A program made the position numbers and the translations under genes. The notes beneath the pieces were generated by a model that ran no database searches, was not told the DNA's origin, and worked only from the letters and a program-made list of their open reading frames with translations. A stretch of DNA of 64,000 nucleotides from NCBI GenBank assembly GCA_014529385.2, contig CM043948.1:77424291-77488290 (forward strand), in the 5' to 3' direction. Shown here one piece after another: positions 12,503 to 23,093 of the stretch (the first letter of the stretch is position 1; each line of letters opens with the position of its first letter). The stretch is from Adiantum capillus-veneris (lineage: Eukaryota > Streptophyta > Polypodiopsida > Polypodiales > Pteridaceae).

Positions 12503-13090
12503 CCTATAAAATTTACAATCTTAAAGTAAATCATTATTGATTATTCTACATAGAAGCACAAAAATTAACGTTCGTCATTTTAAGAGTGTAGAGATGCATA
12601 CTTTATGCCCTCTTCATCTTAATACGACTTTCGTTATTTTTGTGCTTCTATTTCTGTAGTAACATCATTGTTCATCAGCAGATGACTTGGTGTTACTCTG
12701 AACGTAGATATATATAACAATTGATTTACATTTGAGATAATTGAGCTGTTTGCTGATGGTTGTGTTGTCCGTGCCACACACTCCATTAGAAATAGCTTAT
12801 AAAATTTACAATTTTAGATTAAGTTTTTCTGTCATATGTGTTACATAGAAACACAAGCGTTACCACTCGTTATATTAAGAGTGAAGAGATGCATATTTTC
12901 ATGCCCTCTTCATCTTAATGTGACATACTGGTTACTCGTGTGTTTCATATTCCAAAAGAACATCATTTTTCATCATTAAATGACTTGGTGTTGTTTTGGA
13001 CGTAAACACATACGATAGGTAACTTACATCTGCAATTGTTAATTTATCCGCTGATAGTTGTGTTGTGAGTTCCACACACTTTATCAGGGA
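12503..13090. repeat. two ~293-bp tandem units, each with a ~98-bp hairpin
   Basis: Units starting CTATAAAATTTACAAT occur near 12504 and 12797. Each contains an imperfect long hairpin, at about 12552-12649 and 12848-12946. In the first, the outer arms are AGAAGCACAAAAATTAACG and CGTTATTTTTGTGCTTCT, with the inner pair GAGATGCAT...ATGCCCTCTTCATCTT. The second has changed sequence in both arms yet still pairs well. Confidence 0.8.
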
Positions 13091-13499
13091 TTAGATTGAT
13101 AAAAACTATCAATCTATTTTACAACAGCATCCAGGACTTGTGCTGAGAATATCTCACACTAGTTGAGCTGTTCACATATACGATTTTCCAACCCTTTAGA
13201 TGTAATTTCTTTCATCGTCTCACACTTCTGCACATAGCAGGGTCCACTTCTTGTGCTGAGAGCATCTCGCACTCCTGGCCTGTTTCTCTCTCTAAATTAA
13301 TTTTCATGGTCGATTCGCACAATGTGGTTTGTAATCATAAGATTTTCTCTTTTATTTGCAATAATTTAGTATTGTTTAATAAATTTGAATCATCATTTAA
13401 TATATATATATAGGGTTAACACTCATTATATAATAACTATGTTACTATGGTGTACAATCATTTCGTAAGATTCTTAATTTATAATTTTGTCATACAGAT

Positions 13500-14879
13500 A
13501 TGGCAGACACGAAGCTAGCGAAACATCAACGAAAGTTCGTCTCCGAAGTGATTGTGAGACACTTCCATTACTCGTCAGAGGCAGAGATTAGGCGTTTTTT
13601 AAACCCTGTCGCTCCGGAGCATTTTTATCAGCTTACAGAGACTCTAACCAAGTCTATGTTTGAGCAGCTCCAGGCAGAGTTTGCACCAGCTATTTTTGAC
13701 ATAGCCCTCCTAACATCAGGTGCTTTAGTAAACATGGTCAAACAAACCATTGGACAAATCATGAAAACCTTTCAAGAACTGAAAAATCCTGCAATTACTT
13801 CCTTGCCAAACATAGCTGAGCGCATACATCTTGTGCAATAGCTTTACACGGAGTTCAAGAGCAAGAAAAAGTTAGAAAGAGCAGCAAAGCGTGCAAGAGT
13901 GGAAGCCAGCTCTTCTGAAGCTGCTGTTGAACCAGAAATCATTCTTAGAACAGAGCCTGCAACGTCATCCGTTGCTACATTATACCTCTCTCAACTACCA
14001 CCTATTTTACACCTTTTACCCGATACAGCCATCTTCAATATCCAAGCTCCACAGCTAGGAGAGGGAAGATGATCACATGTGAAGCGTGTGAGTGTCACAC
14101 ATCCCGCTTTCAAAGATCAAGTGTATGCTGCAAAATTGTTCAAAGTACACTTACATGGGCCCACCATGGAGCAATAGGTCAAAGACGAAGCAACAATTTT
14201 GGATATTTCACATCGAGGTATTATCTACCCTCTTGCCATGGTGCGCCACGTGGAGCGACCAATGCTCATTTCACGATTTTGGAATGGCGGCCATGTGGAG
14301 CAATGGATCAAAGAATGCACTGCAGACGGCAGCCAACCTGTCATCCGCGATTATGTACTCACTGTAGGAACAGTAGAGCTATTCCAGGAGAATATTTTGC
14401 AGATCATCAATGCTCTCCTCTAAACTCTAAAGTATATACATTCGCATAACTACCTCCACAATGATCTACACTCTCGGAATATGATGCTGCATTTTGGCAA
14501 AAAAGGTGTTTATGCCGGCATTGTGGATTGGGGTTCATGCACCAAAACAAATACCACAGCCGGTTTTCCTCCTCTACGCGATATGCAGATAGAAACTAGA
14601 AAACAATATGAGAGAGATTATCCATGGGCAGCCCCCGAATGTATATCTAGTAATCCTCTCTCCTGGACCAAAGATATGGCTTTTTATTCCATGTGTCATA
14701 CATGTAAATGCATTTTGAAGTGCTTACCAGAGCCCCAAGAACAAAGCAAGAGACATTTTTGGAGTAATGTACTTGCTCATCTTGAAACCGGCAAGCGCCT
14801 AAACCCCAAAACCCGGCCTAACGCTTTTGACCTCTCCTTATGTCTAAATGGTTCCATAGAGTGGGTTACAACATTGTAA
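13500..14879 (+). pseudogene. protein-kinase-like cargo gene in the hAT, four in-frame stops
   Basis: A single frame of 460 codons runs from ATG at 13500 to TAA at 14877. It is broken only by TAG 13839, TGA 14070, TAG 14175 and TAA 14421, with no frameshift. Residues 1-190 are unfamiliar and include a basic stretch (KSKKKLERAAKRARVEA). From about residue 200 the kinase landmarks appear in order: VYAAKLFK with the ATP-site Lys at about 212, a helix-C Glu at about 230 (VKDEATIL), the catalytic loop HNDLHSRNMM (Asp 322, Asn 327), VDWG in place of DFG (Asp 343), YPWAAPE in place of APE, and a late RPNAF. I see no clear Gly-rich loop. Substrate and family are unknown. The gene lies convergent to the transposase inside the same element. 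Confidence 0.8.
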
Positions 14880-15078
14880 TGACATTTGGATTATGACCAG
14901 CTGATGATTAATGAAAACACAAGTCTCATGATTTCATCATTGTTTTACTTTTGGTGTCAGATTTAATTGTATGTTTAATTGAACAAAATATCTATGTTTG
15001 TCATTTGATATACTGTCCAATGTCAAATTAATTGAATGGGTATTTAAAAGTAATGACATGTTCACCTAATATGCAGAT
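14880..15078 (+). other. spacer between the two hAT cargo genes
   Basis: This is AT-rich non-coding sequence. It ends in CCTAATATGCAGATATG. The first cargo gene begins in a similar context (CATACAGATATG at 13493-13502), which may be a shared start or splice-acceptor context. Confidence 0.5.
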
Positions 15079-15840
15079 ATGGAAGAAGAACTCAACCACG
15101 TTGAAGCTCATGCAATTTTTAAAGAAGAACAAGTTAGATGTGGACAAGCAGATTTTTCTACTATTGCGAACATTGAAGAAGATGAATCTGAGCTGCAGGG
15201 CGAACCACTAACCCTTAAAGAGTGCAAAGAGCTTTGCCCTAATCACTTTGTACGCCATCAACTATTTCAAATAAGTGGCAATGCAAAAGATACAGCTCCG
15301 TTAAAGCTCTCTGATTTGCAACATAAAGGACTGGCACGTGTATTGCTGCAAAGGTTTATACGACAAGAGAGATGCCTACCAAACAACAACCAAGTAGCAA
15401 TTTACTTTATCCAACAATGCTATGTTCGATATGGTTTGCTGAAGAGAGTGGATTGGTCAGATCGTCCAAGCACCGCTGGCGTTGGACGTGGACGCATTGC
15501 AGAAAAGGTGGCAGCACGCAATGCAAATAATCCAATGCCTCCTCGCAAGCGTCCTATTGTTTTACTTTCTGCAGAGTAAGAAACAATGACTGAATTAGCC
15601 AGCCAAGGACAAGACCTCGCCAGCCAAGGAGAAACACCGGACATGCTTCGTGGCCGTATTCTTGAGCTTGAAATAGAGTTAAGTGATGCACAAGCAAAGC
15701 TTCAATGATATGAATCATTGTATGGACCTTTGCCAGATGATACTACCACTTCACATAAAGATGGTGCTCAACCATCCCTTGAGCTAGGAATTATAGATTT
15801 TACCATAGACCAACTTATAGCAAATCTATCAAACTCATAA
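15079..15840 (+). pseudogene. second hAT cargo gene, unknown product
   Basis: One frame of 254 codons begins MEEELNHVEAHAIFKEEQ and ends with TAA at 15838. It is interrupted by TAA 15577 and TGA 15706 and has no frameshift. The middle is plausibly globular (LSDLQHKGLARVLLQRFIRQ, NQVAIYFIQQCYVRYGLL). A basic patch (PPRKRP), a short repeat (LASQGQDLASQGE) and a likely coiled-coil segment (RGRILELEIELSDAQAKLQ) follow. I do not recognise a family. Its position directly behind the kinase-like gene, in the same orientation and in the same state of decay, suggests that the two came together. Confidence 0.65.
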
Positions 15841-16119
15841 GTCACTCACAAGCTTTTTGTAATCTCAAAATTATATCAAACTCTTTTCGATTGAGTAATT
15901 TCCCAGAACCTTGTTGTAATTTCAAACCTACATCGACTTTATATAATTGTTATTCGACAAGATATTATCGGCAATTTATATTTGTGTGTGAGTAAATATG
16001 TGCGTATGAGAGAGAGAAAGAGAGGTTTTGATGTGAACGACAACGAGATACCACTTTCTTTCATCATATGCAAAAAATTGTTAAGTATTACAATGGTACT
16101 CTCACAAATCATCTCCATC
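15841..16119. other. convergent spacer between cargo gene and hAT transposase
   Basis: This is the AT-rich region between the two convergent stop codons, presumably holding both 3' ends. No further gene is seen. Confidence 0.5.
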
Positions 16120-18198
16120 TTAACAAACTGCAACCATATCATCTACTTTGTCCATATCTGAGCATTCTGAAACTATCTCCCATTCCATATCATCTTCATC
16201 ATCAACTTCTGCAGAAATAGCTTCATGCGTTTGAAAGACTCCATATTGCTTTTGAGTGGCTCTAGTTGCAATGTTTTGAGGCTTATAAATAAGTCTCATA
16301 TTGCAAAAAACATACACCAAATCAACAGCCCATTTAGTATGAAGTCTGTTTCGCTTTTTCGTGTGCACAAAGTCGAATGCTGACCAATTTCGTTCACAAC
16401 TTCCACTTGATGCAGCTACTGATAAAACTCTAACTGCTATGTGTTGCAACTCCACTTTCTCTCCACCATACTCCTTCCACCATAAAGGTACACTTGTTTT
16501 GCCAATGGCATCTATATGCCACGGATCCTGAAACATACCAGTTCTGTTGGCATAATCTACTCGCTGATGAAAAGCTGTTTTTCCATCTTCGTGCCCTAAG
16601 AGTTGGGAGCACACTGTTTTGAAGTCGGACATAACTTCTTTGTTGGCAGATTGCTGATGCATTTGAAACTTAGGATCCAATACAAAAGCCGCACCATGCA
16701 ATGGCGTATGCAACTGCACCCAACGCTTGTTAACAATTGTAATCATGGTAGCTTTATCCTTTGCACCAAAACTGACATTTTCTCTTAGCTTGAGTATAGC
16801 CTCTGACATATACCAGTAGACCCGACCAAAAATAAAAGAATCTGTGTCAACTGATCTCAAAAGATCTACAAATGGCTTAGACACAGTTACTATTCTTTCT
16901 ACATTACGCCAAAAGACTGGCGAGTTTACTATTTGTGCACATCGACCAGCTGCTTCCTGATAACTTGGATACTTGCTGAGCCATCCATCCCATCTTTTGT
17001 CTGCTAAGGTTTCCATCAATGCAGGCTTCAACTCTTGCAAAGCAGCAAGAACATAGTATGCCGTAGCAAACCTTGTTGCGCAAAATATTTGCAGAGCTTT
17101 ATTTGGTGACTTGGTTCGAAAAAGAGCATACAAAAATTGATGCTCTCTAATGAATTTCACCACATGATTTGCATCCAATAAAGTTTGCTTCACACATGCC
17201 ATTTTACCAATATCTTTTAAAACCAAATTTAAAGTGTGAGCTGCACATGGTACCCAAGAAATCTCCGGATACTTGACTTGAATAGCTCTTCGTGCTCCTT
17301 TGTAGTTGGCCGCATTATCTGTGACAATAGCAGTCACATTCTTTGGTCCACCTGCCTTTGCAATTGCACGCTCATACACCCCTGCTAGGTAGGTGATAGT
17401 CTTCTCTTTCAATGAGCTGTCAATTGCTTCCACGAACATAGCCCCTCTAGGGTTAATAAGCATTACATTGATTAAAGGTTTTTTCTGAGAGTTAGTCCAT
17501 CCATCCAATGCTATGGTGTATCCATATGCTGGAACAAACTCTAGGACTGTGCGTTTGAGAATGGCTTCAGTACTGTCTTTGACTTTATCAAGATATTTAG
17601 TTCGCATCTTGTTATAGTCAGGAAGCACAAATCCTTTTTTGGCTGTACTCATCAAAGCATCTTGAAATATTGGATTGCGCATAACATTGAACGATATTCC
17701 ACACGCAACAAATGCTTGTGTCCACTTTAAATGCAACTCAAGCAACCATTGTTTACCTAATTCTTCAGGCATTGTCTGTCCATTGGATGACGCTCTGCCA
17801 GATTTGCTTGTGCTAGGAACTCCTCTTGATGTAGAAGCATGTCCATGAAGAGGGTTCAATTGAGAACTTTGATCATTTACTTGAGTGGTACACACCTCTT
17901 CTGTTGCCTCATTGCATACAGATGGTTCAATATTCGCATGAATATCTTTAGAAACATCACCTTTATGTTTAGCTGCAAGAATCAACTTTACTTTGCGAGA
18001 ACACATGGCAAATTTTTCATGAATATCTTTTGGTGGTGCCTTGCACTTTTCAACATTGCCAGGGACTTTAAACAAATGCTCTTTAATTCTGGTTGCATTA
18101 CCACTGAACTCGTGGCCAAAAGATTTACATTTAAGTCGAGATGTATTTCTCCCAGCTTTCAACTCATGCACATAACTCCACTCTTGTCCTTTCACCAT
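16120..18198 (-). CDS. hAT transposase (BED / DUF659 / hAT dimerisation), intact ORF
   Basis: The uninterrupted ORF extends up to 18261. I prefer the internal Met at 18198 (MVKGQEWSYVHELKAG, 692 residues) because the domain starts there. Domains in order: a BED-type zinc finger, imperfect because it reads CKSFGHEF where CxxC is expected; a DUF659 / catalytic region with LDGWTNS (Asp), VTDNAANYKGA (Asp) and VPCAAHTLNLVL (Cys-x2-His); and near the C-terminus the hAT dimerisation block SSGSCERNWSAFDF with the third acidic residue. An acidic tail follows. It would cut and paste this element by binding its terminal repeats. It is the only full-length undamaged protein of the hAT. Confidence 0.93.
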   Translation of the reverse strand: MVKGQEWSYVHELKAGRNTSRLKCKSFGHEFSGNATRIKEHLFKVPGNVEKCKAPPKDIHEKFAMCSRKVKLILAAKHKGDVSKDIHANIEPSVCNEATEEVCTTQVNDQSSQLNPLHGHASTSRGVPSTSKSGRASSNGQTMPEELGKQWLLELHLKWTQAFVACGISFNVMRNPIFQDALMSTAKKGFVLPDYNKMRTKYLDKVKDSTEAILKRTVLEFVPAYGYTIALDGWTNSQKKPLINVMLINPRGAMFVEAIDSSLKEKTITYLAGVYERAIAKAGGPKNVTAIVTDNAANYKGARRAIQVKYPEISWVPCAAHTLNLVLKDIGKMACVKQTLLDANHVVKFIREHQFLYALFRTKSPNKALQIFCATRFATAYYVLAALQELKPALMETLADKRWDGWLSKYPSYQEAAGRCAQIVNSPVFWRNVERIVTVSKPFVDLLRSVDTDSFIFGRVYWYMSEAILKLRENVSFGAKDKATMITIVNKRWVQLHTPLHGAAFVLDPKFQMHQQSANKEVMSDFKTVCSQLLGHEDGKTAFHQRVDYANRTGMFQDPWHIDAIGKTSVPLWWKEYGGEKVELQHIAVRVLSVAASSGSCERNWSAFDFVHTKKRNRLHTKWAVDLVYVFCNMRLIYKPQNIATRATQKQYGVFQTHEAISAEVDDEDDMEWEIVSECSDMDKVDDMVAVC

Positions 18199-18261
18199 GA
18201 TGCACAAAAATAGTTTGCTAGTAAAAACAAAGTCAATGATCATTTTCATAATCAAAATCAA

Positions 18262-19463
18262 TTTAAAACATTAAATTAATTTAACTAACAATGATTGAAC
18301 GAAATTAAAATAATTAAAAACAATGATTGAACAAAAATACAATAATAAAAAACAATACCATTGGATTACATATAAATTGCATCGATTTATCTAAAGTGCA
18401 AGCTTGTATCTTTAACACATTACGATAATCAATAATTACAATTAAATCAAGTATTAAAATGATTATCATTATAAATTACTATATATACAAGAGCTATAAG
18501 TGACATTTTTAAATGTCAAAACGATAATCACTTAAAATACTTGAAAATTATCGTATCTATGTAAAGTGCGAACAAAAAGTTCTTACAATTTACCATATTT
18601 TAAAGTGATTATCTATCTACAATGCGAGCATATGTATACTCTCACACAGTACGATAGATTTTGCAGTCCAAATAAAGATAAGAGAATATCATTATTTTTG
18701 GACATGTTTTTCCTAAATTTTTACTCTAGTGAGAGCATAGCAGTGTGAATAGCTCTACACAAAACGTAAAAATATAATTTTGTTTCATTATATTCATTTT
18801 GAAGTGAGAGAAAATATATACACATCAAAATCGAACTTTAAATTACATAAAATTAATTTTTATGTAATTATATTTTTAAACTAATTATCTCATGTGAGAG
18901 TACACTCTACACACAACGATAATATCTTACTTTTTTTTTATTAGTCACTTTCAAGTGTCAATTAATTGAACACATTGACAAGTGATTCTTATAATTACAG
19001 TTTGTATCAGGTGAGAGATTAAACTCTTCACAAAATACAAACTTTCAACTATTTACTAAGTTTTTCAAAATATATTCATATATTTGAATCACAAAACTTA
19101 AAATTCTATTGAATTTTAATTTTTATTAAATTCAAATTGTTTTATTTTTTTACAAATTACATTTCTTGATCGTTTGGTGAGAGTACTCACATGGAAAATA
19201 CTGACTTTGAAAGCTGGTATGAGACCTTTCGCGTGTTGCTATATATACTGACATATTCGATCGTTATAATTTTAGATCGAAAATATTTTCGTTCGAAAAT
19301 ACTTTCGTTCGAAAAGTTTTTCGATCAAAAATTAAGAAGTTATACGATTGGCTGTTTCTTCTGATGTGGCACCGCATAATACGCCGTATAATTTAGATAA
19401 ACGAATAATACGCCCATTATTCACGTATTATACGTCTCTCGAATAACGAATAATGCAACTTAG
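18262..19463. repeat. hAT right subterminal region
   Basis: Very AT-rich and non-coding. It has recurrent ACGATAATC, GTGCGAAC and GTGAGAGTAC motifs at 18420-19195, then clustered TTCGATCG/TTCGTTCGAAAA motifs (19255-19330), then the terminal inverted repeat. It probably also holds the transposase promoter. Confidence 0.55.
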
Positions 19464-19471
19464 CCTGTGTG
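19464..19471. repeat. hAT target-site duplication, right copy
   Basis: CCTGTGTG, identical to 11889-11896. Confidence 0.93.
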
Positions 19472-20047
19472 TCTTCATTCCATTGAAATCCATGAACCTG
19501 CTAACTCATTTTTTGAAGAGGGTAGAGATACTATGAAATCATTCAAAAGAATCAAGAGGGGTACTCTAATATATACACAAATGATGCCAAACATGTAGCA
19601 CTTTTGGGAGGCTCCATCAACACAAGATCTTTTACCTTTTTTGGATCAGCTTCAATACCATTTTGTGAGACCACATGCCCTAGCAGATGATCTCAAGGTT
19701 GAGCTCACTTACACTTTTTGGGATTCAATTGACCACCGACTTCATCCAATTGTTGAAAGCATAACTTTAACTTTGATAAATGATCAACCTTCGAACTGTA
19801 ACACCCTATCTCATCCATGAAAACCTTGATGAAATTACCAAGATAGGCACCAAACACTTTATTCATCCAATCTTGAAACGTGGCAGAAGTATTCACCAAG
19901 AAGAAGGGCATTTTACGGTGGGCAAAATAGCCCCATGGAAAAATGAGAGTGGTTTTTAGTTGATCTTCAAGTCCAATACCTATCTGGAAGTATCCATAGA
20001 AGCCGTCCATAATAGAGTACCTCTCATGACATGCAACTTGTGAGGCA
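19464..20047 (-). pseudogene. gypsy element B: reverse transcriptase piece
   Basis: The minus strand encodes HERYSIMDGFYGYFQIGI, LKTTLIFPWGYFAHRKMPF, SATFQDWMNKVFGAYLGNF and a degraded catalytic box (KVFMDEIGCYSS where FVDDI is usual), then QLNPKKCK. Stops and a frame change follow before WNEDTQ at the hAT junction. The N-terminal part of the RT is missing because element A abuts at 20047/20048. I do not find it on the far side of A. Confidence 0.88.
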
Positions 20048-21158
20048 TGCTTTTCCATGCATGGGAACCCCCCATATTTTTTTCTCTTTTACCAAAAATA
20101 TTTCCTATTATATAAGTTACTTTTGATTTTTTCTTCCCTTTTTCACAAATGTTTTAGCCTTTATTAAATAAATAAGACTTATAATCAATCACGATGTAGC
20201 ATAAATAAGTAAGCTTTCTTTGTTGATCTCTCTTTTGACCTTAAACATTAAATATATATATTCTAAATTACATTGTATATTTTAGTATTTTCTAATATAT
20301 TTTTCATGTATGTATATTATTCCACCCTACCAAATATTTTATTCACTAGTTTTCATTTTCAAACCTCAACCCCACTTTCAAATTTCAATAATACCTCCAT
20401 CTAGATGATTGCCAATCTTTTCAAAACATCTAGGTCATGTTTTCATACACATGAAGGAGCTTACACTTGAAGGCAAGAGAGAAGTCCACTCAAAGGGGAC
20501 CACCAAAAGACTTTTGCAGCCACAAATAATACATTATTTGGCTGAATTTTTTAAGAAGAGAAGAACCCCGAATCTAAAGAAGCGTTCAACATGAAAGATG
20601 TAGCTCGTGATCTCAACTTTTAGCTCAAATTTTTTCAGAATTTTTGGAGTTATGAACACGGAGATATGATTTTTGTAGTGGACCCCAGTTTTCTCGTGTA
20701 ATGGTGACACAGGCCATCCCCAATTTTCTTCCCTCTAGAATGGCTATGGTTCTACAAGTCTTCAAGCATGATTACAAGAGACAAAGATCTTTTAATGAGG
20801 TCTTGGAAAGTCTAGAGTGATTCTATCACCATTTTTAGAGGATTCATCCTCATCAACAACTATCCACCTTTGACAATCTCTCTTGTAAATTTCTTACCTC
20901 TCTCTTCTCTCCCTAATAAGCTTATGTCTAGCCAAAGCTGGATTATTGTAAATATCTCCTATCCTCTACATACTACCCACATTCTCTCATCTTCTCTCTC
21001 TATTGACTCTGGTATTTTAAATAATGAGGAGACAAGATGGGAGCCACAGTCACATGCACCCCATTTTCCTAGTCACCAAAGTGGGACACTCATCTCAAAT
21101 AGAAATATTGCTAAATCCTCCCCTCCTTCCCTATATAAGGAGGCCATGAGAGCTCACT

Positions 21159-21228
<70 letters not shown>

Positions 21229-22017
21229 TCCACACACACTCTTGTGCTACATGCTTGTAGCATGAACCCTAATCACATAATCACAACACCATCATCATCA
21301 CCATTACCATGCACAAAAGATGAGCACCACACCTCCACACCACTTGTAATTAAGGGTTGAAGGCACAATTTCAAGAAGAAGAAGGGTGGACACACTCATG
21401 ATATTCCTCGCCATCAACTCCCATCTCTCCATTATGCCTCCTACGATCTTGTCCCCTTCACATTTTCCTGCCATACGCTACCTATTGTATTCATCTTTTG
21501 CAAGCAATCAACACACTCCATCTTGGTGCCATACTTTGTGTCGCTTTGGATACATCTCATTGTGAGTATGGTATATGCTTGTTCCTTGCCCTTTTTTTTC
21601 TGCTTATGTAAAGGTGTGCGGATTCGCCACCATACACACACACTCTCTCTCCCTCTCATATTCCTATCATCTTGCTACTTCCATCTTGAGGTGTGCGGAT
21701 TCTTCACCTCTTGTATGATAAGTGAGCATACTTGCAAGTTTCCCCTACCTCATTATCTTCCTTACTAACATGCACGAGTAGCGAGCCCATTCTCACTCAC
21801 TCACCACTCCTCTCACCTTATTCTCCGACCACCCCATTCCACATTTGGGTGTGGATCTTGAAATTGTTTTCCATGGCATGCTTCATTGTGTATATGTATG
21901 CGTCCTAGCCGCATATCTTGCTAGGTGGTGCCCCTATTGTGTATCCCCCATGATGAGACCATTGTGCATAGTCTTGGTGTAGAGGCCACCGGGTCTATTT
22001 TTCACTTCCGCCTCTCA
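20048..22017 (+). repeat. A 5' LTR
   Basis: The LTR runs from TGCTTTTCCATGCATGGG to CCGCCTCTCA and is 1,970 bp. It matches 61844-63572 closely. It contains a TATA box, an (AC)n tract (21162-21225) and poly-pyrimidine runs. The ORFs within it occur identically in both LTRs and do not look coding. Confidence 0.9.
21132..21138 (+). promoter_or_regulatory. TATA box of the A 5' LTR
   Basis: TATATAA in CCCTATATAAGGAGG, conserved in the 3' LTR at 62930-62936, just upstream of the (AC)n tract. Confidence 0.6.
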
Positions 22018-22019
22018 TT

Positions 22020-22037
22020 TGGTGCCCCCACTGAGGA
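22020..22037 (+). promoter_or_regulatory. primer-binding-site-like sequence of A
   Basis: TGGTGCCCCCACTGAGGA, two bases after the LTR. It is similar to the site of element E. The tRNA is not assigned. Confidence 0.55.
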
Positions 22038-22086
22038 GGGCTCTTGAAACCTTCAGTTTACAAAGCTGACATGTTTACTTCTCTTC

Positions 22087-22344
22087 ATGGATGAGTGGCT
22101 TCTTGAATTCTCTAATTGGACCACTGAAGAGGAGGAGCTTCAAGCAGGTTTGACACAAGTCATCAAGACACTCTTGCCAGGGTGTTGTATTGTTAGCATA
22201 GAAGAGGTGGTAAGACCCTCTTTCCCTACTCAAATTGTTTACATTTATCATCATCCCCGCAAGCGTAAAAGCAAGGCACAAGCTGCATCATGCTCACGTT
22301 GTAGCGAAAAACCGCACCTTCGACATGAGTGCAACCCAAAGTGA
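22087..22344 (+). CDS. A leader ORF with a CCHC zinc knuckle
   Basis: An 85-codon ORF begins MDEWLLEFSNWTTEEEELQ and ends CSRCSEKPHLRHECNPK. The spacing C-x2-C-x4-H-x4-C is a retroviral-type zinc knuckle, preceded by the basic run HHPRKRKSKAQ. It lies between the primer site and gag, where Tat-lineage plant elements often carry an extra ORF. The ORF could be real or a remnant. I see no other domain. Confidence 0.45.
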   Translation: MDEWLLEFSNWTTEEEELQAGLTQVIKTLLPGCCIVSIEEVVRPSFPTQIVYIYHHPRKRKSKAQAASCSRCSEKPHLRHECNPK

Positions 22345-22628
22345 AGAAAAGGCCATCATTTTCTCCCTCGACATCCGCACAGGCGTTCTCACATCAGTAG
22401 GCTTTCAAGTAGCACCAGGCTTCTCTACATCTACGTCCACATCTTTCCTACCTATTCCACCTACGCCCACAACAAGCCTTCACAACTTGAGGAGGCTACT
22501 ACGAATGCGTGGTCCCTCCCTCTCCCTTGCACCAAAAGATTCAAGGGTTTTCCAGTGCCGACAATCACCCCGTCTCCAAAACAAAAGGGTAAATCCTCCA
22601 AAGTCCTTCTATACCTCACTCTCATCTC

Positions 22629-23093
22629 ATGAGCCAGGAACTAGAAACAGCAGCATGGATTCTACGTCGTCTACCGAGTGAAGTGGCGGAGCTTGTCATC
22701 GACAAGGTCTTTGACACAGGTTTTGCTTGGCGAAAAGACAAGACCCTCCACCTTCAAGGGGTGTTGATTGTGAATCAAGTCTATGATGACGACTTTACAG
22801 CTTGCTATGTATCCATCCAACTTGGATTAATACAAGTGGTAAGACTCACCACCTACCTCATCACACCTGTGTATACACTAGATAGCACTCTATCTTGCAG
22901 GAAAGTGAAGTTTCTCAAAGAGAGAGAGTTCAAGCTTTTCCAAGAGCTTGCTAGAGGGAGAGTTCTAGAGCTAGAAGACGAAGACAACCTTGTCATATGG
23001 TACGTTAAATTTGACCTCGACTACCAAGAGCTCTACACCTCCGACTATAACCTTCCACCACAAAGGAGAGAGCCTTTTCGAATTATCATGTGA
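22629..23093 (+). CDS. A leader ORF upstream of gag, unknown function
   Basis: A 154-codon ORF begins MSQELETAAWILRRLPSEVAELV and includes KVKFLKEREFKLFQELARG and DEDNLVIWYVKFDLDYQ. The composition is protein-like but I recognise no family. It is in the sense direction of the element and about 320 bp before gag. An extra ORF in this position is known from Ogre/Tat-type elements; assigning it to that class is inference. Confidence 0.45.
   Translation: MSQELETAAWILRRLPSEVAELVIDKVFDTGFAWRKDKTLHLQGVLIVNQVYDDDFTACYVSIQLGLIQVVRLTTYLITPVYTLDSTLSCRKVKFLKEREFKLFQELARGRVLELEDEDNLVIWYVKFDLDYQELYTSDYNLPPQRREPFRIIM

Larger units (their letters stand above)
11897..19463. mobile_element. hAT DNA transposon carrying two cargo genes
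   Basis: The 7,567-bp element is bounded by an exact 8-bp duplication and by short inverted termini. The left end reads CTGCGTTGCATTAATACG. The right end, read inward on the other strand, is CTAAGTTGCATTATTCG. Both ends then contain TACG/CGTA-rich and TTCGATCGAAAA-type motifs (about 11998-12065 and 19255-19330). Its contents are an intact hAT transposase on the minus strand and, on the plus strand, a kinase-like gene and an unknown gene. The gypsy frame of B is restored on removal, which fixes the boundaries to the base. Confidence 0.95.

Noticed and set aside
20409-20594. 61-codon ORF, also present at 62207-62392
   Set aside because: It is in both LTRs of element A because the LTRs are copies; no domain, not evidence of conservation as a gene.
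22836-22900. Intron in the leader ORF of A (GTAAGACTC ... CTTGCAG)
   Set aside because: Removing it breaks the frame, while the unspliced frame reads on sensibly.
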